Both the position numbers and the translations under genes were made by a program. Shown here piece by piece: positions 47,402 through 59,068 of a DNA stretch of 64,000 nucleotides (positions are counted from its first letter, which is position 1; every line of letters starts with the position of its first letter). The stretch lies in assembly GCA_024516155.1 (NCBI GenBank), contig JAJJXM010000021.1, positions 186,001 through 250,000 on the forward strand. Direction: 5' to 3'. The notes under the pieces are model-generated. The model was not told the DNA's origin, ran no database searches, and saw only the letters and a list, made by a program, of their open reading frames with translations. The DNA comes from Pyronema omphalodes. Lineage: Eukaryota > Ascomycota > Pezizomycetes > Pezizales > Pyronemataceae.

Positions 47402-47702
47402 CGTATCCGCTAATTGCCCAGAACAAATTTGATCCTGTATAACATCCTGATTCTAGGTTTATTGTATGCACGCGATAAATTCATCTAGAGAGGGTTCGGG
47501 GGGCGGTTACTGGATCCAGAATCTAGGCACCCTAAATCTTGATCAGATTTCTGTCTATCAGCCGCTAAATCCTACCCGAAGCCCTTCAAACCTCACCAGA
47601 ATGTTGTTGACTCAGAGTCCACCATCAAATAAAATAATCTCCTATCGTTTTCGCACAACTAGCAAAAAGGGGAAATCAATCAACATCACGAACTGAAGAC
47701 TG
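47402..47702. other. Spacer between the LINE insertion and tRNA-Pro
   Basis: About 300 bp without a gene; it is the 3' flank of the minus-strand tRNA-Pro. Confidence 0.5.
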
Positions 47703-47708
47703 AAAAAA
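47703..47708 (-). terminator. Pol III terminator of tRNA-Pro
   Basis: Six A residues on the plus strand, so six T residues on the transcribed sense strand, 5 bases after the tRNA 3' end. Confidence 0.8.
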
Positions 47709-47713
47709 TACTT

Positions 47714-47811
47714 GGCTCGAACCAGGATTTGAACCTGGGACCTCTCGCAAATCAATGTTGATACTTAGGGAGTAACCCTAAGCGAGAATCATACCACTAG
47801 ACCATCCGAGC
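47714..47811 (-). tRNA. tRNA-Pro (anticodon AGG), intron-containing
   Basis: On the minus strand, acceptor GCTCGGA pairs with TTCGAGC (one G-U), with discriminator C. The A box is TGGTCTAGTGG. The anticodon stem is CTCGC/GCGAG and the anticodon AGG is at 47779-47777. A 26-nt intron follows position 37 (47775-47750). The T arm is CCAGG-TTCAAAT-CCTGG. The intron contains CCCTAAG, which can pair with the anticodon loop CTTAGGG, the anticodon-intron pairing recognised by the splicing endonuclease. It decodes CCU (and CCC after A34-to-inosine). Confidence 0.95.
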
Positions 47812-50800
47812 TATTTGATACACCCATAGGCAAATTGAGTTATATATAATTTATATATACGATTATTAAATGCTATAGTACGTTTCTAAGCCAAGGTATA
47901 CGCTATGGGCGTACATGACTGTCTGTTAAGACGGTCTTATTCGTCACTATAAGGTATGCAACGAGATGAATGACGTTGAATGTTTGCAATACACATGCAA
48001 AGTTCATCTTCCGGCAGAGAGGATCGCTACTGAAAGGTGAACAACTACTAGTGGCTTCACAGAGTGATTTTAGTTGCTAGCATTCGGTAACTTGACTACC
48101 ATATTGAAAAATATTAAGAACGGCTCATTTACCATGTTTGAGTATTACTTCCAACACCATGCGTGATTAGGTAAGGTGGTACTCCATCAATATTGGTACG
48201 TGAGTAGCCTATCAAAAATGATATTCCCTTCCCGGTTTGGGATCACGTCTTATCACCCGAACGTTCCGATGAACATGGTAAACCGGCTTTCAACGTGAAG
48301 GCTTGCATCCTCCGGTGTAACTTTTTTGGCTGTAAATATGATGAGTAAATTGGACGAGACTCTTAAACTTACTTGCGGGAGGTATCTAAAGCGACGGAGA
48401 TGGCAAAAAATAGGTTTCTTAACTGCGGTCTAGGTGTCATCGGACAATCAAGATCACCTTGGCCGTCCAGGAGCTTTACACTTTCATCAACTAGTCTCAG
48501 GATGGTAAGATTAGATATTCGGATCTGTTTGCAGCCATCAGGAGGTCTCAGTTAGACTTGCTGGTGATAGAAGAATCAACTATTGCCCTTTTCACGGGAA
48601 AGACAGCGACGGTTTCCAATGTTGATAGCCGAACAAAAGCTTCATTGCCTGGAGCTTGAAAATGACAGCTCAGTAACCACGGTAATGGATATTAATATTA
48701 ATCTATGATCTGTTAATTAAGCCGCTATCGATAACACCGAGCCCGATATACGTAGCACGGTGGCGTGTATTTACAAACAGGCCGATCCCGAAATCGGTAA
48801 TAAAAACGGACGGGTAGCCTTTCCCAAAAATTCTGAATATTTTCCTTCCGCTAACCTATTAATCCACGCCTTCCAACAAGACCTTTGATAATATACAATC
48901 AAGAATATTCTTGGCGCTATGGACCTAAAAAGAACGAAACAAATATTTCGCTGAGACTTTAGATTACAAACATGCACATGCCACATGTGCAGATAACCCT
49001 CATATTAGTCATGTGCCTATCCGGCCAGTACGCATGCACCAGAACTCCCTCCACCTCCACCTCCACATTACCGCCACCGCCACCTCTGCCGCCACCCACG
49101 ACCCAACGAAACCGTTGGCGCTAAAACTGGTATCAAAAAGGTGTGGTTTGGTATGCTGAACTTGTTAGTTACATACCGCACTGAATGAATTATGAAACGA
49201 TACGTTCCCGAGGCCGAAATATGCGCTGAAGCCATCCCGGGAATTGGGATTATAACATTCCGACGGGGCCGAAATGCAATGGTGATAGAAGGTTACTGGT
49301 CTGGAAAAAGAATTTACTAAAGCAGTAAGAAGTAAGCAGACGGACTGGAAAAACTTAAAAAAAGATGAGAACTGTAACCGCCGCTGAGAACGAGATGAAG
49401 CCGCGGAGACCGACGTCGCGGTGAGGCTACATGGAGAAAGCCAATTATAGAGGCTTCAAATTTCGGGCCGCACTCGCTCGGTGATGTGACTCTGGTCTGA
49501 AAGGAAAGCCATCCTGTTTAGGAAACAATGGCTTGTTACTCTCACTAGGTGGGTGACAAGGGAATTTGAAACGTGCGCAGACGGAAGTTTCTACGCGTGT
49601 GAAGAATTTATGCGCTTCACTCTGTTTCTTACCAATATCTATATTCATATTGGAGTACTCTTATTTCTCCGGTACTTTTTTTCAGGTGCTGATGATTTCA
49701 ATTCAAACTTTATCTTATCCGTCCCAGCCTTACCACGCTAGATCGAGTGTTTCGCTATGAACCATAGTCACTCATTATCATCCGGAGAAACACCCCCCCA
49801 ACACTCGTAAGCGCCGTAGTATGACTGTGATTTAAAGCGTCTAAATCTTATTGACCTTAGTAAATATCTCATAATTGTCCTTCTCACAAACACCGAACAT
49901 GCTTATCCATCTAACGTTGAAACTATAATGAACCACTTATGCTATGCACATCATCCTTAGTTACTATTGTTTATGTATGGCTGAATGATATAATATTCCC
50001 GCCTAGTTTCGCCTAGCTTATACATAGTGTTATGTATCATGATTTCATCTGACTCTGGATGATTTGTCACGGTTCCAAAACCCGAAGATTGTCACAGCGC
50101 CAAATTTGAAAGACTAGCTAAAGTAACGTTTTCCTGAAGCCGTTCACACCGGTGGGCCTACGGGCTCCGGGGAACCCTTGCATTTCAAAAGGCTAGTTTC
50201 TGGAAGACTATGTAGTTCTTTAGTCAGCCTAAAAAACTACACAATTCATTCTCGGGTGGGGTGCAAATTCGTAATGTAACAAGTCTTAGTATATGCATGT
50301 AAAAAACATTTGATTAGATGACATATATATGCGACAAGATTACGTCGGATTTTGCGGCTGTGTTAGAGTTTTCTTTGAAATTGATGCATCTGCTAGCTAG
50401 GTTTAGCTTCCATAAATTTGGAATTCTGTTTTCTCGGTATCTTTTCTAAAAAAGATCCCCGGATTCCCAAAGGACAAAGGTGCGTTAATGCAGTTTGCCT
50501 TATCCCGTGACGACACACAGGTCGCGCGTGAAAATTACACGAACTATAATATCAAAAGGCATATTAATAAGCGCCAGCGCTAGTAGACGTGATGAAAACA
50601 AAAATGAAAGACAAAAAGGTGCAATATGTACATTAAAGTTCCCCTTGAATTGGTCATTGACTTTACTAGTGTTCCTGCGGCTCCTTCGACGTTGGAACCG
50701 TGGGGTTACCAGCTAGAGTGCCCTATAGTTCCCTATGCTAATCCATGTATGGGGTCTCATTATGACCAATCAGTATTACAGAAGTTGAGATTCAAATTTC

Positions 50801-53800
50801 AACATTCTGTTCATCATGCAGCATCTGGTTAGGCTGCTATCTAGAAGTATTTTAGATAACTTTTTTTTATTCCTCCTGCAATGATTATGCAATGTAGAAT
50901 GCTGCAAACTGTACTTGCAGTCATGGTCAATTCTCATCGACTCAATAGACTTGAAGTCGGAAGCTTCTTTGCCTGCGCTAAGGAATACGAATTGTGCATG
51001 ATCTAATCTATTGGATATACTTTCGACATGTAATTGATAGGATACAATTCTAATATCAAAAATGAATCACCTATATTTCCCTTGTTCTCTACGGTTGTGG
51101 CAAACAACCCGCATGCGCGCAGAAGCCGAGTGCTAGTACCAATGCAGAGCAAGAAGAGTTGATTGGGGTAGAGCATATCTTAGCTTTAGTGGACACGTCA
51201 ACCCGGACCCCGCATTTTTCCCTTGCTTGTTTGTCACCTGCGTAATGGGTCTTTGCGTTGCACCAAAGAAGTTTGTCAGGGTTTGAAGTTCGTTCACTTT
51301 GTATGGATCACTATGTACCCCATGATATACCAAAAAGTGACAAACCGTGCACTCCAGATGAAAGCGGGTAGCAAGCACCCGGTGTTCTTAGGGTCAGCAC
51401 TTTTTAATATAATTTACATACTATGATGTTATGTAGAATGGATACGGTATATTCGGCGAGCCATGTGTACCATGTGTTGAAAGTAGAGCTCAGGGAGGCA
51501 GGGTAGAGCAAGGCCAGATGAAGATCGATTTAAAAACGCCACGTGTATGCAGCGTATCGAAAGACATTTTCTGTTTCACAAGTTCTTGTTATATTTTACT
51601 AGCCATTTCAATACAGTTTTAGTGGTACAAAAAGGTTGCCGGCGGATATCGGAGTTACCATTCCATATTATTTTTATGCAGGTTGTAGGCACAGTACACA
51701 GGTTATCACTCATGCATCTCCCTGGCGGCGGGAATTATAGTTCTCTTCCCATGGTAGTTGAATTAGTCTACGCCACAAGATTGACCCCTTACAGTACACC
51801 TTCAGTTAGTCTGGTCTGACCTCGCCTTGTCGCAAACTGACTGCCGTTAGTTTGCCTTGGCATCAGTGCTTCTTTTGTCTCGACGTGAATTTTTTTCAAC
51901 CTTGTAAACGAAGAACCTCATCAGGCTGTGTAATTGTCGTACTGCTTGATTACTACAGCAACGCAGTAAGGAGATTTTCTGCAACTCTTAAATTTTGCCC
52001 CTTGGCAGAGATCCCCAGTCTGGGTCAATGCATAGCGCCTTCGTTTCATCCCTTCTATATCCGCTTTCCATACGGAACTTTCCAAAGACCAGACGAATGA
52101 CAAAAGATTAGTTGGCATCTGATGTAAGGAGTTACAATCAGCCGAGAAGTAATCTGGAAACATTTTGTTGCACTTTTGAAACGTTTTTTTCTGCAGTGCT
52201 GAGTATACCATAGATCTGTGTTGCACTTTGATCTGAGGCTGGGTATGTAGATTTCCTACGCTGTTATTATTATTTTTGTTATGTGTGTAAACGTGGAAAA
52301 TACCGTTTCGGCAGTCCCGGGAAAAAAATCCAACAGTTTTTTCTTCTTCTTACATTTACCGTGCTCACTTTACATTCTGTGTAACTTCTCGCTATAGGGA
52401 AATTAAAAACAACAGTAGCACTTTGGCTGACGCGGAATATCATTCACCTGCATTGAAATTCCGATGTGGAGGAAGCCACCATAAACTTGCCCTTTCAGAT
52501 ATCCACAAAGTATAGTATAACGCCCACATCTGTGAATGTAAACGTCAATCAGCTGTCATTTCTGTCAGAATTTTATTCCCCCTCCTGCTGTGTGCCTGCT
52601 ATCCTGTCACATCATAACTGAGCGGATAATATGAGTCATGACGAAAGTATTGGGTAAAATTATATCCACACGTATCCGACGCATCATGTCATTTTTCTGT
52701 ATGTATCAAAAAGGCCGATTCGGTCAATAACACTCTGGCCATCTCTTTTTGCCACGTGTTGTAGGAATCAGAATACTGTATGTATGACCGATAGAATCCA
52801 TTGGAAAAAAACATGTTGTTGTAATGATCCTATTCGACTCTCTGAAAATGCACAACCTTGCATCCCATGTTTGTTCTATCAATAGCTTTCCCGAGGAATT
52901 GTTAAGAACCGGCCTGTTAGACTGATGAAGGCGTATTGCACTTAATGGTACATATCCAAGTAATCCCGTTTTTGATCTACCGGCCAGATATATTGTCAGC
53001 TTGTATCCATTCATGATGGAAAGTTCCGTTTCCCGCATGAAAAATATTCTCACATTCGTGATTTCCTAGGTCGTGAAGCCGCGAAGAAAAAAACTTCACC
53101 TGCAGAGTAATATAATATGGGATGAAAGGTAGTGATGGCACTTTAGACGTTCTGCAGGTAGAATTGTCAAAACCGATCAGGAGGGGTAAGAGGGAGTGGG
53201 GGGGGGGGGGGGGGGGAGGACAAACTGGCACAATTACTCTATGCTTCTATACATATTGCATACATTACGTAAACTTGTTGGCTTATTCTTGTGCACTATT
53301 GCCCAAAGTTCGGTTATCCAAAGGAGTAATTTGATCATTTTAGCGAGTTCTCGTGACAATTTGTCTCAATGATGATGATGAATGTCAACTTAATGCTCCA
53401 GCGTTCATCAAAAGCCACAATGATTCGATTGCCAACAAGGAAAGAAGTATTTTTGACTGATTACTTTCACTAATTTCAAGGCAGAAACCAGTAGTAGAGG
53501 CACCCATTCCAATGCTATGGCATTAGCAACCCATTTTCTCCAGCGAAGGTTTTGCACCATTTTACATTGAGTACAGCTACACAGGATTTTGGCGAACCAG
53601 TAATAACAAATCTTTTAATGCGTTTAACACAAAAAGTATGTCCCTGATCCTGTTGTTGGAAATGCCAAGCTGTAATAAATTTCGACCGCTAAAATAACAG
53701 ATTGAGTTAGTAGTATGTGTGCCCACCATGCTGTGGCTGGCCGACCCCTAGCCCCCCTCCCCATGCTGCCACTCACTCCCACCTAAGCTGCAGTAAAAAC

Positions 53801-55569
53801 CGGCTGCCAGACGACAGATACATAATAAAGTCAGGGATTCCCCCAGCGACCAGGTATTCGGGACTGACATTGACTGGTCCGTTTCATTATCACAAGCCCG
53901 ATGCGCCACCGAGCGATCAGATCCAGCATGTCGGCGGGGAGTGCATCGTGGTGGCGGCGGTTGATCTATGGTTGTCTTTGTATTCTGCAGGCGTTTTCCT
54001 TTTTCGAATAGAAGGAAAAGTGCAAGTATTGAGTAATTTCCTTGTGTTTCCAAAATGATAGAATTATCTATGAATGTATGTATGTATGTCCGATGCAATA
54101 ATATCAACGATATAAAAAAAAAAAATGAAAATAAAAAATAACAAGTATTATATGCGTCAAACAAAAAATGTGGAAATATAATGCTTAAAGCATTTCAGAA
54201 TTTGCATTAAAAGTCTCTAGTAAGTCTTGCAGTAACTGAGTGCAGTGCTGCATACCGCATGATCGTCACCCACATGCACTTACATACGCAACGCAAGACG
54301 GCATATTAACTTTACTACGCATACACATATGCATCATTCAACCTATCCCTAGAAACACACCAGATTCCCATCCACGGCACCGGGATGCTCCCGCACATCT
54401 GTCGCAAGAGCAGCTGCCGGGGGTTTGGCTGGTCATAGCCAGGGATAAGCTCCTGCCTGGGTAAGAGCTGCATGCGGGCCGGCGACCTTGTGAGGGGAAG
54501 AACCTGACCAATGTCATCCAATGAATTTCCTAAAAGCTGGGCAAAAATATCCAATGATCTTTATTCATTCTGTAACCGAGGACCCACCACGGGCAGGGAA
54601 ATTTGAAATGGGAGATCCTATCGCAGTCCCATGCGCTTTGTTACACTTTTGATGAAGCGTCTAGATTCCAAAAGCAAGCTGAGACAGCCGTTTGACTCGC
54701 CAGGAAAAAAGTAATCAAGATATCCTCATCACTGGAAGCGGATTGCATTTCCGCCGGGGAGAATTTGGTTTAATCAAGACGGGGGCTGAATTGAATTATT
54801 TGTGATTGCTTATGTGGTTGCGTTGGTGATGTGAAAGAGCGTGCGGAGACGCATGTCATGTCTCGTGTTGCAACGACCTGCTTGCCGAACACATGGCTTG
54901 GCGCTTGCTTCGCGGTTATGGCTTCTGCTTCTGCTGCGTCGGCGTAGGGCGAGGAAGGAAAGAAGGAAGGAAGCAGGTTCACGCCATTTCAAGAGGGGAT
55001 GCCAGAGCCGCCACAGCCAGCCTCTGCCGTCAACCGTGAACGTAGCGAGCTGATGATGATAGGTGGCGGCCAGTGGGGCAGAGAGTGGACGGAGAGTTGG
55101 GCTGGGACGGACGATTGACTGGTGAGTTTCAAATTATTGAGACGACACTGACGACAGCCGACATTAGGACGACAGAGGATACACGATGACAAGACTAAGA
55201 TACACACAGACGACAGGCGACAAACGACAATACTACATATTACACAGACGACAGGCGAGAACAAAAATGAACGTAGCCGCCATCTGGATATTTCTCAAAG
55301 CTAGAGAATCGCATCGAACTGATGATTCTGGCACCGCTTTAATTTCACATCCTCAAACGCTTCCTCCTGTCCATCTCACCCTTCAGCATCTAGACTTCTG
55401 CGGAATTAACACGCCGAATCCTCATGCAGACTTTGAGACAACTTCTTATCGTTCGCAGCTCTTACACGCAAAGCGAGCAAAAAGCAGCTCCTCGGCGTCA
55501 TGCTCGGACACCCTCCGTTCGTCTAGATATTTTGGATTCTCAAGTGCCCTCTATATCTGGTATCTAGTA
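47812..55569. other. Gene desert, AT-rich
   Basis: No convincing gene. Contains a G19 tract (53198-53216), TATGTATG repeats near 54070, a GGAA run near 54955-54975, and two copies of ACACAGACGACAGGCGA near 55203 and 55242. Frames up to about 140 codons occur but show no family motif, overlap frames on the opposite strand, or consist of low-complexity sequence. Confidence 0.4.
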
Positions 55570-55753
55570 AAGTTCCCCATTCGTCTATGGCATAGAACTT
55601 GGAAAATGCCCTAGCTTGTTCCTATATCAATATTCTCCAATACCCCATTCCGGCTAGTTAAGTTCCCCATTCGTCTATGGCATAGAACTTGGAAAATGCC
55701 CTAGCTTGTTCCTATATCAATATTCTCCAATACCCCATTCCGGCTAGTTAAGT
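55570..55753. repeat. Perfect 90-bp tandem duplication
   Basis: Two copies of a 90-bp unit (55570-55659 and 55660-55749) with no mismatch; identity continues 4 bases into a third copy (to 55753). The unit contains AGTTCCCCATTCGTCTATGG. Perfect identity implies recent duplication or an assembly artefact. A 142-codon frame (55186-55611) ends inside the first copy. Confidence 0.9.
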
Positions 55754-58700
55754 ATATCAGACATCCTCAATTGCCCCACCCCCTATCAGTAGAAAAAAAA
55801 GGTGTATGTAGTGCAAACCTAACGAAAGTGAAACCCTAACGTTACACAAAAGGGTATCTAAAGCATCGCTTGTCGAAGGACCGGACAAGCACTGTCCAGA
55901 CGATCAAACGGGGATCCCCCTGCTGTATTCCACGTGGGTACTAGCCAGTGTAGGACTAGGGTGAGGGTGAACTTATTTCTATGTATTAGCCGTTATCAGT
56001 TTAGTGTATTATATGTATCATGAAGAAACGGCAAGCAACGAGCAAAGGTGATCGGGCGGACCAACGAGAAGTTAGAAGCGAACTCTCGAACGAACCCAAG
56101 AATCGAGATCCCTCACTAATTCCCTCCATCACTTCCAATTGAATTGAACGGCAGTGCGAGGGGGAAGAATCACCTTCACGCCCGAGTGCTTGTAACACTT
56201 GTAACGCTTATGACCTGTGATAAAAATGCATGTACTGTATGTATGTCTATGCCTTGGAAATATATTGTGATCGATCTCATTATATCGATTTACACAGAAT
56301 TCAAGGCATCTATGACACAGCGCGATACGTAGGTCGCACCACCACCAACACCATGGCCATTGAGATACAGCCTGCTCGTTATAGGAATTCCGATGGTGTA
56401 GTACGCGGAGAAGGTAGACAGATAGACAGATAGGCAGCGCTGCATGAAGGCAAATCCGTTGTTTGAGGGTGTAACTTGTTGTGCCAAAATTGGAGAATAC
56501 AAAGCAAAGAGAAGCACGGTGAAGCAAAGCAAGGCGATGGAAAGCAAAATAAAGAAAAGCAAAGCGACATCACAATGGACCCGTTTCCCCCGAAAATAAA
56601 TAAACCTTCGCTATTTTGTTGTTGTCGTACGATATTTGGCAAAATGCCCAGAAATACACAAGTCTGCCTAGTGAAGCGGCGGGCAAATTATTAGCAGAGG
56701 AATTATAAGAAGCTATGTATCGAACTACTATGATACTACGATATGATACTACGATATGATACCAGAAGGTGTCCAAGGTGCCCAAGGAGCGAAAGGTGGG
56801 GGATTAAGTGGTATCGCACCATAACCATACCATCCATCGCCTATGACCGCGGTGAATTGCGACATACTTTTTAGATGACGACGAAGGAAACGGTGGATGT
56901 GTGGGGTGTAAATTATACATATGCCTTTGAAAACAAAAACAAAACAAGTGGATCTATCTAAGGAACAGCAGCCCTGAATAACGGTCATTGGCAAGCCTCC
57001 ACAATAAAAGAAAAAACTCCCCGCAGCCCAGATTGCTTCAGTGTCCAGTGGGCTGAACGGAAGGCGTGTTGGGCTTGCGTTGCCTTGTCCTGTCCTGTCC
57101 GATCCGACAGCCATCATACAAGCCAGACGCCGTTGACACCAACGCATCTCGATGGAAGGAGGGAGGGGGAAAAAACCAGCGAAAAGCCCGCCCGAAACAC
57201 GATCTACGATTTGCTTGTCGTGCTTGTCATGTCGCCAGTCTTCGGAAAAAGAACGCCACTGTCAGATTATATTGTGGAGCAGAATTCTTACCGAGATGGG
57301 AGCCCGCCCTATGTAAAACCACCACCACCACCACCACCACCATGATCCATCCACATCCTGCGATGTGACCGAGCCGCTATCATGGGATTGGTTATTACAA
57401 GTTGATTGGATTTTTTTTTTTTTTTGAGGGGGACAGTTTGGATTTTTTTTTGTATGTCTCGGATGCCCCCATATCATACATCCGTAAAATGGATGTAAAA
57501 TAACTTCCGCTGCTAAGTCTACTGTGGATAAGTAAGATAGAATTTATTTTGGAGCAACACTGCCTCAAAAACCGGACTTGTCGCTTTTACTGCCGTTGCT
57601 ATCTATGTACGCTCCGGAGAAAAGGCATTCCGCGAAGCAACACGGCCGTTCCGATAGGAAGGTGGCGATAGCACCATCACAGCGAGAACCCGCGTTCGGC
57701 CAGATGCGACGAGGTGTGGATTACTACTCAAGTCTCACGCAGGTAACCGCTGTCTATCTAGACAACAGATTTGGGGGCGGGGAAGGAGGAGAAGGAGAAG
57801 GAACCCACATAGATTTGTTTAGATAGCTTCTAGTAAATTTCTCTGTCACGAAATAGTGAATAGTTCTAAAGATTGCTGTGTCCGGCTCTCTGTCCCCGGG
57901 AACGCTTTGGAAAATCGTATGTTTCTCTTTCGCACGCCCTCATGGCGCTTGGATCGTGATCCACATGATCCTCAGGACTGGTCCAAAATATGGTCCACTA
58001 TGATGAATTAGGAATGCATCGCTGAGATTGAAGGTACGTGGATGTGTCGGCTGGAGGGTTCGTTCACCGGGACGTTTCGAGATGCGATGAAGGGGAGAGG
58101 ATTGGGGAATTGGGTGGTCCGGTGGATTAGATTCGAGATTGCTGGCTGAATGATGACCCGTGTATGACATGAATTACATTGAATTATTATTGATTACTGT
58201 TGGATTTACATGCAATCCAGAAGTATACGGCGATATTCAGGGAAATGCCGATTAATGTTGTTACAAACCACCCAGTCTACAGCAATAATATTCGCAGTAA
58301 TAGCAATTACTATCGAATTACAAACCATCCAGATTACCACCATTACAGCGATATTCAGAAAATTACCGATTAACGACGGCATCATTTGTTCTGCATCAAT
58401 TCTGGGCATCGGCACAGGCTTCCGCTCCCCTGACATCCCGCTTGGCTTACGTCGCCTGGGCCGGTTGTGTTGAACGGAGCTGAAATTTCGAATTGGGAGC
58501 CGGAGCTGACGGCCGCGCGCGCGGAACGGTGAGTCCCGGACACAGTGATTCTCGTTGCCGACGGAAGAAGTCCGATGACTCCGAAGAAAGAGAGGCCAGA
58601 TCTCTTTTTTTGCGGCCGAAGTAGGCGGAATTCGAGAATCAGTGTATTTGGGGGTTGGGTCGTGTTCCAGTGTGTTCTGTCATGTCATGATGCCAGTCAA

Positions 58701-58901
58701 GTCAGATCAAAGAATCCACTTCAGCTGCAAAAACCTTGATGCCAGTAGAGAACCCATGAGAGGATCTTTCATCCCATCCGACGCATCGCGTGGCAGCCCA
58801 ACCCGCACATGTCCCACACGCTTCGGGTGCAATCTGGCAGGTGGTGTGGCAAGCCGGGAGGGAGGGTATGTACGTTAGAAGCTGGGAGGGTATATAGCTT
58901 G
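55754..58901. other. Intergenic, simple repeats
   Basis: No supported gene. Seen are GATACTACGATAT units near 56730-56760, a CAC-triplet run at about 57318-57342, and a T-run near 57410-57425. Bases 58210-58370 contain two diverged copies of a GCGATATTCAG..AAAT.CCGATTAA motif. Confidence 0.4.
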
Positions 58902-59068
58902 CAGGGTAACTATTTGGGGACTAACGGGATGTATAGAGAGGGTAACTAGAGGTTTGACAAGAAGTAGAGAGGGTAACCAGCAAATCTAACGGGATTCAGA
59001 GAGGGTAACCAGCAGATCTAACGGGATGCAGAGAGGGTAACTAGAAGTTTAGCGGTATGCAGAGGAGG
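58902..59068. repeat. 31-32-bp minisatellite (about five copies)
   Basis: Units of GAGAGGGTAACCAGCARATC followed by TAACGGGATKCA start near 58905 (partial), 58936, 58967, 58999 and 59031, with a decayed copy after 59061. The two central copies differ at only two or three positions. Confidence 0.8.

Noticed and set aside
55186..55614. 142-codon plus-strand frame next to the 90-bp duplication
   Set aside because: Composition is mildly protein-like but no family motif is seen, and the frame ends within the duplicated unit; not enough to call a gene.
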